From a virus: a DNA stretch of 23,995 nucleotides. The stretch spans positions 1 through 23,995 of the IMG/VR virus record IMGVR_UViG_3300045741_000403, one strand, 5' to 3'. Below the pieces are notes generated by a model. The model was given only the letters and a program-made list of their open reading frames with translations. It was not told the DNA's origin and made no database searches. This document shows, piece by piece, positions 7,695 to 14,341 of the stretch. The position numbers and the translations under genes are program-made. Within the stretch, counting starts at the first letter, position 1. The number at the start of each line of letters is the position of its first letter.

Positions 7695-8283
7695 GGTTTT
7701 CCGCTCGGGCAATCACCGCGTTCACCCGGTCGAGCACCGACACCTGTCCCGCTGGACGCTCGCGCGCGAAAGCCGTCACGACGTCGACTATCCCGTCGAC
7801 GTCGTTCGGGACCATCATGACGTCGAGCCTCGCCAACACAGAAGGTGCATGTGCAAACCGGTCGGTCAGCCCCACGATCTTGGCGCCGCCTGTTCGGGCA
7901 AATAACAAGTCGACCCCGATCTCGGGGGCTGGATCCGACAGGTCGACGACGACGACGTCGGACCTCACGAGCCCGTAGAGATCGCGGGCGTGGTGGGCGA
8001 TCAGCGGGACGCCGCCGTCCAGATCGTACAGCCAGGCCAGCACGTTCTTGTCGGTCGGTGGCCCGAACGTCCGGTCATCGAGCCCGAGTTCTCGGGCCAA
8101 TCGTACGAACGCCAGGCGTGGGGCCCGGTCCAGATGTGCCCGGACGCCCGGATCGTCCAGCAGGGCCTTGAGGCTGGCGTTCGGCCGCCAAGTCGCGTGC
8201 CGGAGCGTCGCGAGCTTCTCGGCCACCGGCTGGATCCAAGCCGGTTCCTGGGCCGTCATGGAGTGCGCGCAGTACACCAGCAT
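7657..8283 (-). CDS. Nucleoside 2-deoxyribosyltransferase-like protein
   Basis: A 208-residue protein that begins MLVYCAHSMT, matching the opening strand and loop of the deoxyribosyltransferase-like fold. Further on are VRSDVVVVDLSDP and EIGVDLLFARTGGAKIVGLTD; in this fold the acidic residue after 'D-VVVVDLS-P' sits where the catalytic glutamate of the GxxxE segment lies. Members cleave or exchange nucleoside glycosidic bonds, so a role in nucleotide salvage or base modification fits the reductase nearby. The ATG at 8283 is chosen for GGAG seven bases upstream. The residues between about 20 and 80 are unfamiliar. Enzymatic activity is inferred, not certain. Confidence 0.55.
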   Translation of the reverse strand: MLVYCAHSMTAQEPAWIQPVAEKLATLRHATWRPNASLKALLDDPGVRAHLDRAPRLAFVRLARELGLDDRTFGPPTDKNVLAWLYDLDGGVPLIAHHARDLYGLVRSDVVVVDLSDPAPEIGVDLLFARTGGAKIVGLTDRFAHAPSVLARLDVMMVPNDVDGIVDVVTAFARERPAGQVSVLDRVNAVIARAENHEEAAKHSIPGT

Positions 8284-8755
8284 GGTCAGGCTCCTTGGGC
8301 TTGGGCACGATCCCAAACATCTTGTTGATCTCGGACGACATGATCTGGTCCCGGTACACGTCGAGGCTCATCATGCCGACGAGCGCGTGCAGCAACCGGA
8401 GGTCCGACAGCTTGGACACGTAGCGCGGGAACGGCGATGAGAACGCGACCGGCACGTCCAGGCGGACGAGTTCGTCCTTGATCTTGTTGGTCGCGTTGGT
8501 CGCGTCCCGCTCGATCGTCAGGTTCTCGGCCAGCACGTTGTAGAATTCCTGGTCGTACTGCCAGTCGACCGGCCTGTCGATGTCGCGCTGGACTTCCCGG
8601 GCGGGCGCCAGTTCGTCGGGCGGCCCGGCCGAACCCCGCGGCCTGAAGTTCAGGCACGCCACGTTGGCCGGGTCCTCCCCGAGCTGCTCGCAGGACTTGG
8701 GCGTCCGGCCGCCCGGCAACATGTGATCGATGAAGTGGCAGTCTCGGCAGTACAC
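8075..8755 (-). CDS. Cysteine-cluster protein of unknown function, C-terminus overlapping next gene
   Basis: GTG start at 8755, with GAGG overlapping the previous stop. The first 36 residues hold four cysteines (YCRDC, CEQLG, ACLNF), a likely zinc-binding knuckle. A helical middle region follows (QEFYNVLAENL, then LLHALVGMMSLDVYRDQIM). The frame stays open for 209 bases inside the next gene, but after PKPKEP the residues become a glycine-proline-arginine-alanine string, typical of reading a GC-rich gene out of frame. The original stop was therefore probably lost, or the true product ends near 8283. As read it is 226 residues. No function can be assigned. Confidence 0.6.
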   Translation of the reverse strand: MYCRDCHFIDHMLPGGRTPKSCEQLGEDPANVACLNFRPRGSAGPPDELAPAREVQRDIDRPVDWQYDQEFYNVLAENLTIERDATNATNKIKDELVRLDVPVAFSSPFPRYVSKLSDLRLLHALVGMMSLDVYRDQIMSSEINKMFGIVPKPKEPDHAGVLRALHDGPGTGLDPAGGREARDAPARDLAAERQPQGPAGRSGRPGTSGPGPTPGVRTIGPRTRAR

Positions 8756-8762
8756 GGGACCC

Positions 8763-9293
8763 TCAGGCCGACCGCTCGGTCGTCATGGCGATCCCGAGGT
8801 CGGCGTGCTGTTTGATCGTGAAGTGCTGGTGGGTCAAGGCGTCGCGCAGCGTGTCGCACGCGGCCACCACCTTGCGGACGAACTGGCGGCACGCGACCAA
8901 CCGGGGCAGGCACGTCCCGACGACCAACCCGCGGGCCCGCTCGTTCGGCAGCAGCCAGAACCCCGGCAGCTTCTGGAGTTCCGACTCGGCCGCGTCGGCC
9001 ACTTCGTCGATCGCGATCTTGACGGTCCCGTACGACGTGGCGATCTCGGCCACCCGGTTGCGGGCCGCCAGGCACCAGGCGTTCTCCTCCTGCAGGACCC
9101 CCAGGTCCGCCCGGGACCTCGTGACCGGCAGCGACTGGCGGCCCGCGAGTTCGTGGGCCACGGCCGCCAGCTCCTTCAGGATGGTCGGGTCGGTCGGGAT
9201 CTTCGCGATCCTGTCCTCGGCCCTCCTGAGCCACTCGGACTCTTGGGCCAGGGCCAGCAGGGCCGCCGGGTCAGGTGTCGGTTTGCCGCGCAT
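8763..9293 (-). CDS. Uncharacterised helical protein (176 aa)
   Basis: ATG at 9293 with AAGAGG upstream. The protein is rich in alanine, leucine and charged residues and looks almost wholly alpha-helical (LLALAQESEWLRRAEDRIAK near the start, then AARNRVAEIATSYGTVKIAIDEVADAAES). There are three scattered cysteines, no membrane segment and no motif I recognise. It ends ERSA eight bases before the next gene, so the two are probably translated together. A structural or DNA-associated role is possible but unsupported. Confidence 0.65.
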   Translation of the reverse strand: MRGKPTPDPAALLALAQESEWLRRAEDRIAKIPTDPTILKELAAVAHELAGRQSLPVTRSRADLGVLQEENAWCLAARNRVAEIATSYGTVKIAIDEVADAAESELQKLPGFWLLPNERARGLVVGTCLPRLVACRQFVRKVVAACDTLRDALTHQHFTIKQHADLGIAMTTERSA

Positions 9294-9459
9294 GGTCCTC
9301 TTTTACCGCGGAGATCGTACCGTGATACATGCTCGCGGCTTGAATATTCATCGGATTGCGACAAAACCAGAACAGGCGCCGGAGATGCTTGCCGATCACT
9401 GCCTCGATCCAAGTTCGTTCGGTCAATTCTGTATTGAGACTGCGTCCTGGGTCATTCAT
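9271..9459 (-). CDS. Small 'PGRS' orphan protein (62 aa)
   Basis: Starts MNDPGRSLNTEL at an ATG that overlaps the stop of the upstream small gene. It then reads a basic and aromatic middle (HLRRLFWFCRNP). The opening resembles other small genes in the window: MKPGRS at 10222, MKIEPGRSL at 16177 and MNPGPGK at 15957. Its C-terminus overlaps the next gene by 23 bases. The base composition is visibly less GC-rich than its neighbours, with many A/T third positions. Function unknown. Support is the position, the translational coupling and the shared start motif, so confidence is moderate. Confidence 0.5.
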   Translation of the reverse strand: MNDPGRSLNTELTERTWIEAVIGKHLRRLFWFCRNPMNIQAASMYHGTISAVKEDHARQTDT

Positions 9460-9667
9460 GATGATCATCCAACGGCAGGACTACACGAAAGCTGCTGCTG
9501 GCCTCCAGCCAGACAGCATTGTGCACGACCCACAGTAAAGACCATGGATGTTGCGCGCTGTGAAATGCGACGGTGCGCATTCTCAGGAATTGAACCGCTG
9601 ATGGGATACCGAAATCAAAGAGCGCTGCATTGATGTGGCGGCCTGGGCCTGGGTCTGAGCTACTCAT
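9452..9667 (-). CDS. Small 'PGRS'-like orphan protein (71 aa)
   Basis: Starts at ATG 9667, overlapping the TAG of the upstream gene, and begins MSSSDPGPGRHINAAL, with the proline-glycine-arginine opening seen in the other tiny genes. The middle is hydrophobic and aromatic (WSLLWVVHNAVWLEA) but is not a clear membrane segment. It ends in LDDHHE and overlaps the next start. Composition is low in GC relative to the surroundings. No known family. It may be a diverged tandem paralog of the gene that follows. Confidence 0.48.
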   Translation of the reverse strand: MSSSDPGPGRHINAALFDFGIPSAVQFLRMRTVAFHSAQHPWSLLWVVHNAVWLEASSSFRVVLPLDDHHE

Positions 9668-10040
9668 GGTCGTCCACGTGCCGGAACACGACCTGGTAGA
9701 TGGCGGGCCCGTCCGGTTGGCCAACCCTCAGGATTCTGACGTGAGGGCTCGTCATGACGACGGCCAGGCCCTCGGGCCACGGGGGCTCCTGGGCGTACGA
9801 CGCCACGACCGAGTTGCGGTAGCGCGCGATCCTGGGCCCCCGGGCATCCCGGGCGAAGTCGAACGTGTAGCCGGTCAACCGGCCGGCCCCGTTGACCAGC
9901 ATGCCGCACGTGACCGGTCCGTCGCGCCGGTATTCCCGGGCGACCGGGCTGTCGGCCGACCGCGCGACCTTCAGGTCGAACGCGAGGTCCCGCCACCTGG
10001 TCGCCCACACGGGCATGCCGGCCCACTCGATGTCGATCAT
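9660..10040 (-). CDS. Uncharacterised protein (126 aa)
   Basis: ATG 10040 overlaps the upstream stop (ATGA). The protein begins MIDIEWAGMPVWATRWRDL and is rich in predicted strands and aromatic residues (LTGYTFDFARDARGPRIARY, then GLAVVMTSPHVRILRVG). Codon use is the GC-rich type of the core genes. There are no cysteine clusters, membrane segments or catalytic motifs that I recognise. It ends HVDDHE, and a near match (LDDHHE) ends the next small gene. It lies between two tiny PGRS-type genes in the segment after the sliding clamp. Confidence 0.68.
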   Translation of the reverse strand: MIDIEWAGMPVWATRWRDLAFDLKVARSADSPVAREYRRDGPVTCGMLVNGAGRLTGYTFDFARDARGPRIARYRNSVVASYAQEPPWPEGLAVVMTSPHVRILRVGQPDGPAIYQVVFRHVDDHE

Positions 10041-10222
10041 GACGCCTGGATCTCACTCAGGAGAGTGACGTTCACGCCCCACACGGGCCCGCGGCCAGAC
10101 CGCATGAGCCTCTCCCGGCACCAGAAGTTGAAACACTCGCGCAAAACCGAAGCCCTCCCGGAAAAGCGGATGCGCCACTGCACCGCCATGATCTCGGACA
10201 GCACGGATCTGCCTGGTTTCAC
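10037..10222 (-). CDS. Small 'PGRS' orphan protein (61 aa)
   Basis: GTG 10222 overlaps the upstream stop (GTGA). The protein opens MKPGRSVLSEI and continues with a basic region (VQWRIRFSGRASVLRE, CRERLMRSGRG). The PGRS opening and the later R-S-G segment line up with the gene at 15965 (PGRSL, then LVRSGMM). Highly basic, with two cysteines in CFNFWC. It ends QAS at an ATGA overlap with the next gene. It may bind nucleic acid, judged only from its charge. Function unknown. Confidence 0.55.
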   Translation of the reverse strand: MKPGRSVLSEIMAVQWRIRFSGRASVLRECFNFWCRERLMRSGRGPVWGVNVTLLSEIQAS

Positions 10223-10494
10223 GGCAGCCTCATGATCCGGCGGGCCTCGTCGATCACGTCCGAGAACTCCAGGTATTCCCGGTTGATCACGGGATGCCCG
10301 GGCCGCTGGGCCATCAACTGCATGCGGTCCGCCGAACTCGAGAACGTGATGGTCGTGCGGCCATCGCTGAACGACTGGACGTCCTGGCCGAGCACGAGCG
10401 ATCCCCCGGCCATCGGCTGGTCGATCGGGACCGGGCGGAACGCCGGGAACTCCAGCATGAATGACCGGAACGTGTTGGCCGCGAATTCAAACAC
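10219..10494 (-). CDS. Uncharacterised protein following the clamp (91 aa)
   Basis: GTG 10494, with GGGAGG five to eleven bases upstream, overlaps the last eight bases of the clamp gene. It begins MFEFAANTFRSFMLEFPAF and has a strand-rich middle (GGSLVLGQDVQSFSDGRTTITFSS) and a helical end (YLEFSDVIDEARRIMRLP). No known motif. Overlap with the clamp suggests co-translation, so a replication-linked role is conceivable but not shown. Confidence 0.65.
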   Translation of the reverse strand: MFEFAANTFRSFMLEFPAFRPVPIDQPMAGGSLVLGQDVQSFSDGRTTITFSSSADRMQLMAQRPGHPVINREYLEFSDVIDEARRIMRLP

Positions 10495-11566
10495 CGGTGC
10501 CTCCCTCGTCAATGTCGGGTTGGTCTTGGATGGGGGCCATCACGAACGACGTCGTGCCGGCCTGCAGCGTGATCCTGTCGCCCGGCGGTACGATCGTGAC
10601 GGCCTGGCCCTTGAGCCGGCGGCACACGATCGACAGGACGGCCGCGTTGCACTGGAACGAGCAGGCGTCCGCGTCACCCGCGAGATCGACGGCGTACCGG
10701 TTCTTGCCCGCCTGGATGATGACCCGGCCCTTGTCGGGCCTGACGTCCAGCGTGACCGTGGTGGCTGGCGTGATGGCCCCGCTGGCCGACTTGAGCGCCC
10801 CGAGGGCCCCGGCCAGTTCGTCGGCCTGGACCACGAACCCGCCGGCCACGGGTGCCCCCAGGACCTGGTCCAGGTCCTCGATCGCGACGGTCCGGACCGG
10901 GTGCCAGCACGTGACCCGGTCGGTCTGGAACGTCAGGGCTGATGAATCCTGACCGATCCCGAACGTCCCGGCCGTGCCCATGGCCCGGACGACCCCGGCC
11001 GGCACGACCAGGTCGGCAGGCCGGCGGTCATCCCGGTCGACCAGACAGTACCCGGCGTTGAACGGGTTGTGCGTCCAGACCCTGGCCCCGGACTGGTCGG
11101 TCCGGATCCGGACGAACGGCTGGCGGTCCTGCAGGCCGGCCATCTCGACCGTGTCGATCGCGTGCTTCAGGACGGGCCCCGAGAACAGGGCGTCCGGGGC
11201 CGGGCCCTGGCGCCGGGCGGGTGCCGGCGGGTCGACCAGCGGGAATGTCGCGCGCAGCCGGCCGGCCCTCACGTCAAGGCCCCCGGGGCCACTGGACAGC
11301 CGGCAGGTCGCAGCCTGCACGGCCAACCGGCCGAGCTGACCGAACGGCACGGCCGCCTGGCCGGCCTGCCCGTCCCCGGCCACCTGGCCGACGACCTCGA
11401 GCCCCCGGTACTGGGCCTCGACCTCCAGGCGGTCCGGGTAGGCGATCAGCCGGCAGACCGCCTGGTCGGCCCGGACGGCCTCGCTGCCCAGGTCACTGGC
11501 CTGGAACACGGCTTGGACGTCCGTGACGAGCTGCTTGAACGCCGGGAACGGCACGTCGATCTGCAT
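10487..11566 (-). CDS. DNA polymerase sliding clamp (beta-clamp-like)
   Basis: A 359-residue protein close to the length of bacterial DnaN (about 366). It shows the clamp style of repeated strand-helix units: an opening IDVPFPAFKQLVTDVQAVFQ, a central VLKHAIDTVEMAG, and an end VPPGDRITLQAGTTSFVMAPIQ that resembles the last strands of beta clamps. It would encircle DNA and tether polymerase, ligase or FEN nuclease, all expected partners here. ATG 11566 follows the exonuclease stop after nine bases with AGG as a weak ribosome binding site. Internal identity to DnaN is low by eye, so the call rests on overall pattern and context. Confidence 0.72.
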   Translation of the reverse strand: MQIDVPFPAFKQLVTDVQAVFQASDLGSEAVRADQAVCRLIAYPDRLEVEAQYRGLEVVGQVAGDGQAGQAAVPFGQLGRLAVQAATCRLSSGPGGLDVRAGRLRATFPLVDPPAPARRQGPAPDALFSGPVLKHAIDTVEMAGLQDRQPFVRIRTDQSGARVWTHNPFNAGYCLVDRDDRRPADLVVPAGVVRAMGTAGTFGIGQDSSALTFQTDRVTCWHPVRTVAIEDLDQVLGAPVAGGFVVQADELAGALGALKSASGAITPATTVTLDVRPDKGRVIIQAGKNRYAVDLAGDADACSFQCNAAVLSIVCRRLKGQAVTIVPPGDRITLQAGTTSFVMAPIQDQPDIDEGGTGV

Positions 11567-11575
11567 GGCTGACCT

Positions 11576-12508
11576 TTACGGATGCGACCTGAACAATTCG
11601 TCGATCCGGTCGACGGTCGACCGGCACCCGAACGCCAGCAGCCCGGCCTCCAGGCCGGCACGATCTGGTCGATGGTCCCGCGTGACGATCGGGCAATCCC
11701 TGACGAGCGTCGTGATCCTCAGGTTCCGGTCGAACGCGGCCCACAGGTCATCCCGCTCGACTGCCTGGCGGGTCCCGGGCTTCAGCCGGGTCGTCGGGGC
11801 ATCCCCGGCCCCCTGGGACCTGGCCATCTGGCAGGCCACGTGCCTGAAGCCCGAGGGCCTCGCGGCCACCCGCATCAGGAGGGCCAGGTCGTCCCGGTTG
11901 AACCGCGGGAACGCCGGGCTCACGTTGTCGCTCGTGTCGCCCGTGACGGCCTTGGCGACCGGTACCATGTCGGGCCGATCGGTCCAGAACGTCTCGACCA
12001 GGTCGGCCGTGCTGACCGGCCGGTCCCGGCTGGCCCTCACGACCTGCACGTTGGCCGACCCGATCAACTGCCACAGGTCCCGGTCACCCGACAGCACGAC
12101 GTACTGGCGGCCCGGCTGGCTCACGTGGGCCGCGATCACGTCGTCGGCCTCGTGGTCCGGACTGGTCAGCGTGATGCCCGGGGCCATCGCGACCAGCTCG
12201 CGGACCTCGTCGATCGCGCCCCTCGGGATCCGGTCGGACCCGCGGTTCGCTTTGTACCGAGGGTCGAGTTCCCGGCGCCAGCCACACGAGCTGTCGACCG
12301 CCGTGACCAACCTGACCCGTCGGCCCTTGCCCCAGTGGCGCGCGAGGCTCAGCAGCATGCTGAACGCCCCGTACACGTGGCCCGACGGCCGGCCCTCGTG
12401 CGACAGCTCCCGGAAATTGCGGCTCAGGGCCGCCCGGTACACCAGGTTGGACAGGTCGACCACCAGGTCGAGGTCCGGCAGACCCGAGCCGAACAGGGCG
12501 CGCTGCAT
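11576..12508 (-). CDS. 5'-3' exonuclease / flap endonuclease (FEN, PIN-like domain)
   Basis: A metal-dependent nuclease that removes RNA primers or 5' flaps, like T4 RNase H, T5 exonuclease and the Pol I nuclease domain. About 310 residues. Seen acidic motifs are LVVDLSNLVYRA near the start, then HEADDVIA, SGDRDLWQLI, and GDTSDNVS followed by a helix-hairpin-helix-type stretch. AGGAGGAG lies eight bases before ATG 12508; GTG 12511, which makes a GTGA overlap with the upstream stop, is an alternative. It sits directly upstream of the clamp gene, and the two proteins are natural partners in lagging-strand processing. Confidence 0.9.
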   Translation of the reverse strand: MQRALFGSGLPDLDLVVDLSNLVYRAALSRNFRELSHEGRPSGHVYGAFSMLLSLARHWGKGRRVRLVTAVDSSCGWRRELDPRYKANRGSDRIPRGAIDEVRELVAMAPGITLTSPDHEADDVIAAHVSQPGRQYVVLSGDRDLWQLIGSANVQVVRASRDRPVSTADLVETFWTDRPDMVPVAKAVTGDTSDNVSPAFPRFNRDDLALLMRVAARPSGFRHVACQMARSQGAGDAPTTRLKPGTRQAVERDDLWAAFDRNLRITTLVRDCPIVTRDHRPDRAGLEAGLLAFGCRSTVDRIDELFRSHP

Positions 12509-12645
12509 CACGACCACTCCTCCTGTTGGAGCCGCGCGAGGATCATGTCCCGGACGTGGATCACTCGAGCATCGCGCAGCATGCTCACCAGGTTGACGTT
12601 AAAGAAAAACAGAGTCTGCGGGATAGCGCTGATGCGAGATCTCAC
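12508..12645 (-). CDS. Very small orphan protein (45 aa)
   Basis: GTG 12645 overlaps the upstream stop (GTGA). The 45 residues begin MRSRISAIPQTLFFFN and end in a charged helix (RDMILARLQQEEWS) that also encodes the AGGAGGAG ribosome binding site of the exonuclease gene. The first half lies in a clearly AT-richer patch. It may belong loosely with the other tiny genes of the window. It may serve mainly to couple translation into the exonuclease gene. No function known. Confidence 0.45.
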   Translation of the reverse strand: MRSRISAIPQTLFFFNVNLVSMLRDARVIHVRDMILARLQQEEWS

Positions 12646-12872
12646 GGAGACGATTTTGTCTCGCGCTTGATCGTCATCTTGTATTGGTTGACTTGGTTGC
12701 ATGTCGGGCAGTTTACCGGGACCAGCACGGACGCGCTACCGACGGACCCGCGGGTCATGTGCAGGGCGGTCGCCCGGAACAGGTCGATCAGCTCGCGACC
12801 ACAGGTCCTGCAGGTCGACTGGTCGTACGACTGGGGCCTGGCCGTTGGCCTGGATGACCGACAGCAGCTCAC
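12642..12872 (-). CDS. Zinc-ribbon-like small protein (76 aa)
   Basis: GTG 12872 overlaps the upstream stop (GTGA). Two CxxC pairs, CRTC and CPTC, lie about 35 residues apart, a typical zinc-ribbon spacing. An extra CC pair is near the start (MSCCRSS). The C-terminus is basic (YKMTIKRETKSS). Such small zinc proteins are common in phage genomes and often act as DNA- or protein-binding regulators; nothing more specific can be said. Confidence 0.6.
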   Translation of the reverse strand: MSCCRSSRPTARPQSYDQSTCRTCGRELIDLFRATALHMTRGSVGSASVLVPVNCPTCNQVNQYKMTIKRETKSSP

Positions 12873-13207
12873 GGGGCCTCCACGCGGCCCGCGGGGTCCA
12901 CGGGGCCGTACCGGTCGTTCCAGTGGCGGACGGCCTCGCCCCACGTGGCCGCCCGGGCCGCCGTCCTGGTGCATCGCTGGCAAACGACCTGCCGGGAGGT
13001 CGTGCCCCACCGGAACGTGAAACTGGACGCATGGCAGGCGCACGGGACCAGGTGCCGCCGGAGGTTCTCGATGGCCACGTTCCAGTGGGCCCGGGTCTTG
13101 GTGAACACGTCCATGCAGGCCGAGCAGTGCACGCCGAGCAGTGGCATGCTCTCGACCGGCGGGCGTCCACACAGGCAGGTCACGTGTGTCACGGGCGGCT
13201 CCGTCAC
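12869..13207 (-). CDS. Cysteine-rich protein with Lar-like C-terminal motif (112 aa)
   Basis: GTG 13207 overlaps the stop of the membrane microprotein (GTGA). Cysteines occur in four groups: CLC, CSAC, CAC and CQRC. The last is followed by TWGEAVRHWNDRYG, which matches the TxxEAIxAWN ending known from the Lar (restriction alleviation) zinc-ribbon family. An internal GTG at 13192, preceded by GGAG, is an alternative start. Lar-type proteins modify host restriction in some lambdoid phages, but the motif is widespread and the function here is open. Confidence 0.6.
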   Translation of the reverse strand: MTEPPVTHVTCLCGRPPVESMPLLGVHCSACMDVFTKTRAHWNVAIENLRRHLVPCACHASSFTFRWGTTSRQVVCQRCTRTAARAATWGEAVRHWNDRYGPVDPAGRVEAP

Positions 13208-13287
13208 GACAAATAGACCAGCAGGGTCACGAGGCCGGCGCCCGCGAGCGCGAGGCCCCACGCCAGGACTTTGGTCCGGTCACTCAT
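13204..13287 (-). CDS. Single-pass membrane microprotein (27 aa)
   Basis: ATG 13287 overlaps the upstream stop and its own TGA overlaps the next GTG. The six-residue start MSDRTK is followed by about 20 uncharged residues (VLAWGLALAGAGLVTLLVYL), an ideal transmembrane helix with the charged end probably in the cytoplasm. It is placed in a chain of overlapping genes with no room for another reading. Possible roles include a holin-like, immunity or membrane-anchor peptide; none is shown. Confidence 0.55.
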   Translation of the reverse strand: MSDRTKVLAWGLALAGAGLVTLLVYLS

Positions 13288-13549
13288 GGCCATCACCCGA
13301 CAGCCCGTCGAACCCGCGGGCCGATTGCGCGATGCTCTTGACCTCGTCGATCAGGTCGCGGACCTGGAAGTCTTGGTGGCTGTCCATGATGTCGACGATC
13401 TCACCGAGGGCGCCGGCCAGCACGTCCCGTTGCCGGAGGGCCCGGACCAGGGCCTGGCGGGCCCGGGCCTCGGCCGCGATGTACGTGACGTTGGACTCGT
13501 GCGAGCACGCGGCGCACGTGGCATCTGGTCCGTGGTGGCGGCAGGTCAC
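13280..13549 (-). CDS. Uncharacterised helical protein with N-terminal cysteine pair (89 aa)
   Basis: GTG 13549 overlaps the upstream stop (GTGA). The first residues, TCRHHGPDATCAACSH, hold three cysteines and three histidines and may bind zinc. The remainder is a long charged helix (ARARQALVRALRQRDVLAGALGEIVDIMDSH) with coiled-coil character. The next gene upstream is also helical with an ERDRLLRAHD segment, so the two may form a pair. Function unknown. Confidence 0.62.
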   Translation of the reverse strand: MTCRHHGPDATCAACSHESNVTYIAAEARARQALVRALRQRDVLAGALGEIVDIMDSHQDFQVRDLIDEVKSIAQSARGFDGLSGDGHE

Positions 13550-13824
13550 GGCTTGAGCCCGGGATCGCTCACGGTCTCGCGGACCTTGAGGAGGAAGCGC
13601 TCGACCGTCATGGACGTCCCGTCCGGGAAGCCGACTGCGTCCCACGGCGCCATGCCCTTGAACACCGCCACCATCAGGTCGTGGGCCCGCAGGAGCCGGT
13701 CGCGCTCCGCCCGAGTGGCCAGCAAGTCATCGACGATCTCGCACGCGTCGTTGGCGTCGACGCCATCCCCGGCCTCGGCCACCTGTTTGACGTGCAGCAG
13801 GCTTTCCGTTTTGAATCGGACCAT
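13546..13824 (-). CDS. Uncharacterised helical protein (92 aa)
   Basis: ATG 13824 follows a strong AGGAGG ribosome binding site and the TAAAA element described separately. The protein begins MVRFKTESLLHVKQVAEAG, has a helical middle (DLLATRAERDRLLRAHDLMVAVFKGM is its core) and ends in DPGLKP at a GTGA overlap. No cysteine, membrane segment or catalytic motif is evident. It opens the chain of six overlapping genes that leads to the FEN exonuclease and clamp, so co-expression with replication proteins is likely. Confidence 0.65.
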   Translation of the reverse strand: MVRFKTESLLHVKQVAEAGDGVDANDACEIVDDLLATRAERDRLLRAHDLMVAVFKGMAPWDAVGFPDGTSMTVERFLLKVRETVSDPGLKP

Positions 13825-13832
13825 GGCACGAC

Positions 13833-13848
13833 CCTCCTGGCCCTTTTA
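13833..13848 (-). promoter_or_regulatory. TAAA-N-AGGAGG initiation element
   Basis: TAAAA, then GGGCC, then AGGAGG, nine bases before ATG 13824 (coding strand). The TAA is also the stop of the upstream gene. Confidence 0.5.
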
Positions 13849-14040
13849 CTCAAGCGCTCCCAGACTGTCGCGTGCCGCGACCATGATCGGGACGAACATC
13901 TGGCGGCCGATCGCGATGTTCCACACGATGGCACGCCGCGCCTTTGACAGCTCTGGCTGATCGCCGATCGAAGAACGCCACACTCTCACCAACATGTTTA
14001 ATTTGACTGACCGGCCAGTGGTCCGCCTTGATGAGGTCAT
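13846..14040 (-). CDS. Small 'GRS'-type orphan protein (64 aa)
   Basis: ATG 14040 overlaps the stop of the helix-turn-helix gene (ATGA). It opens MTSSRRTTGRSVKLNMLV, with a GRS opening akin to the PGRS set, and ends AIGRQMFVPIMVAARDSLGALE. That last part lines up with VIGSFAIPHRSLVRSG in the gene at 15965. The composition is visibly AT-richer than the flanking core genes. The 24 bases after its TAA carry the ribosome binding site for the next gene. Function unknown; support is coupling and shared pattern. Confidence 0.5.
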   Translation of the reverse strand: MTSSRRTTGRSVKLNMLVRVWRSSIGDQPELSKARRAIVWNIAIGRQMFVPIMVAARDSLGALE

Positions 14041-14333
14041 CGTCCCCTCCCAAGGATGTCGAGGTCCTCTTGTGTCAAGACGCGCTCCATTATCCCTGAA
14101 CCATGTTGCGCGGCTCGGGCCTCATCACGCGGCTTGGACTTGCCGACAATCCATTCGTCGATCTCAGCCCACCGGAAGCGCACAGAACTGTCGATCTTGA
14201 TGAACGGGATCTGCTCGGATGCGATCAGGCGATCCACCGTCCTGACGCTCAGCTTGAGGACCCTGGCCACCTCTTCACGCGTGAGGAGTTCCTCGTGAAT
14301 TGAACGCTCTCTGTCGCCGACTGATTTGCCCAC
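14037..14333 (-). CDS. Excisionase/MerR-like helix-turn-helix DNA-binding protein (98 aa)
   Basis: Contains LLTREEVARVLKLSVRTVDRLIASEQIPFIKIDSSVRF followed by a WAEIDEWIVGK segment, the standard winged-helix 'excisionase family' (HTH_17) layout: helix, turn, recognition helix, then a wing with a conserved FRW. (The quoted segments read consecutively; the key residues are L-T-E-A, R-T-V, P and R-F.) GTG 14333 is chosen because GAGGTGG lies just upstream. It would bind DNA as a regulator. Because no integrase is visible, a role in transcription or replication control seems likelier than excision. It starts nine bases after the DnaB-like helicase stop. Confidence 0.8.
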   Translation of the reverse strand: MGKSVGDRERSIHEELLTREEVARVLKLSVRTVDRLIASEQIPFIKIDSSVRFRWAEIDEWIVGKSKPRDEARAAQHGSGIMERVLTQEDLDILGRGR

Positions 14334-14341
14334 GATCCACC

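Noticed and set aside
13846-14333. Toxin-antitoxin pair (helix-turn-helix gene plus small basic gene)
   Set aside because: The gene order would fit, but the small protein resembles other orphan genes in the window rather than any toxin family.
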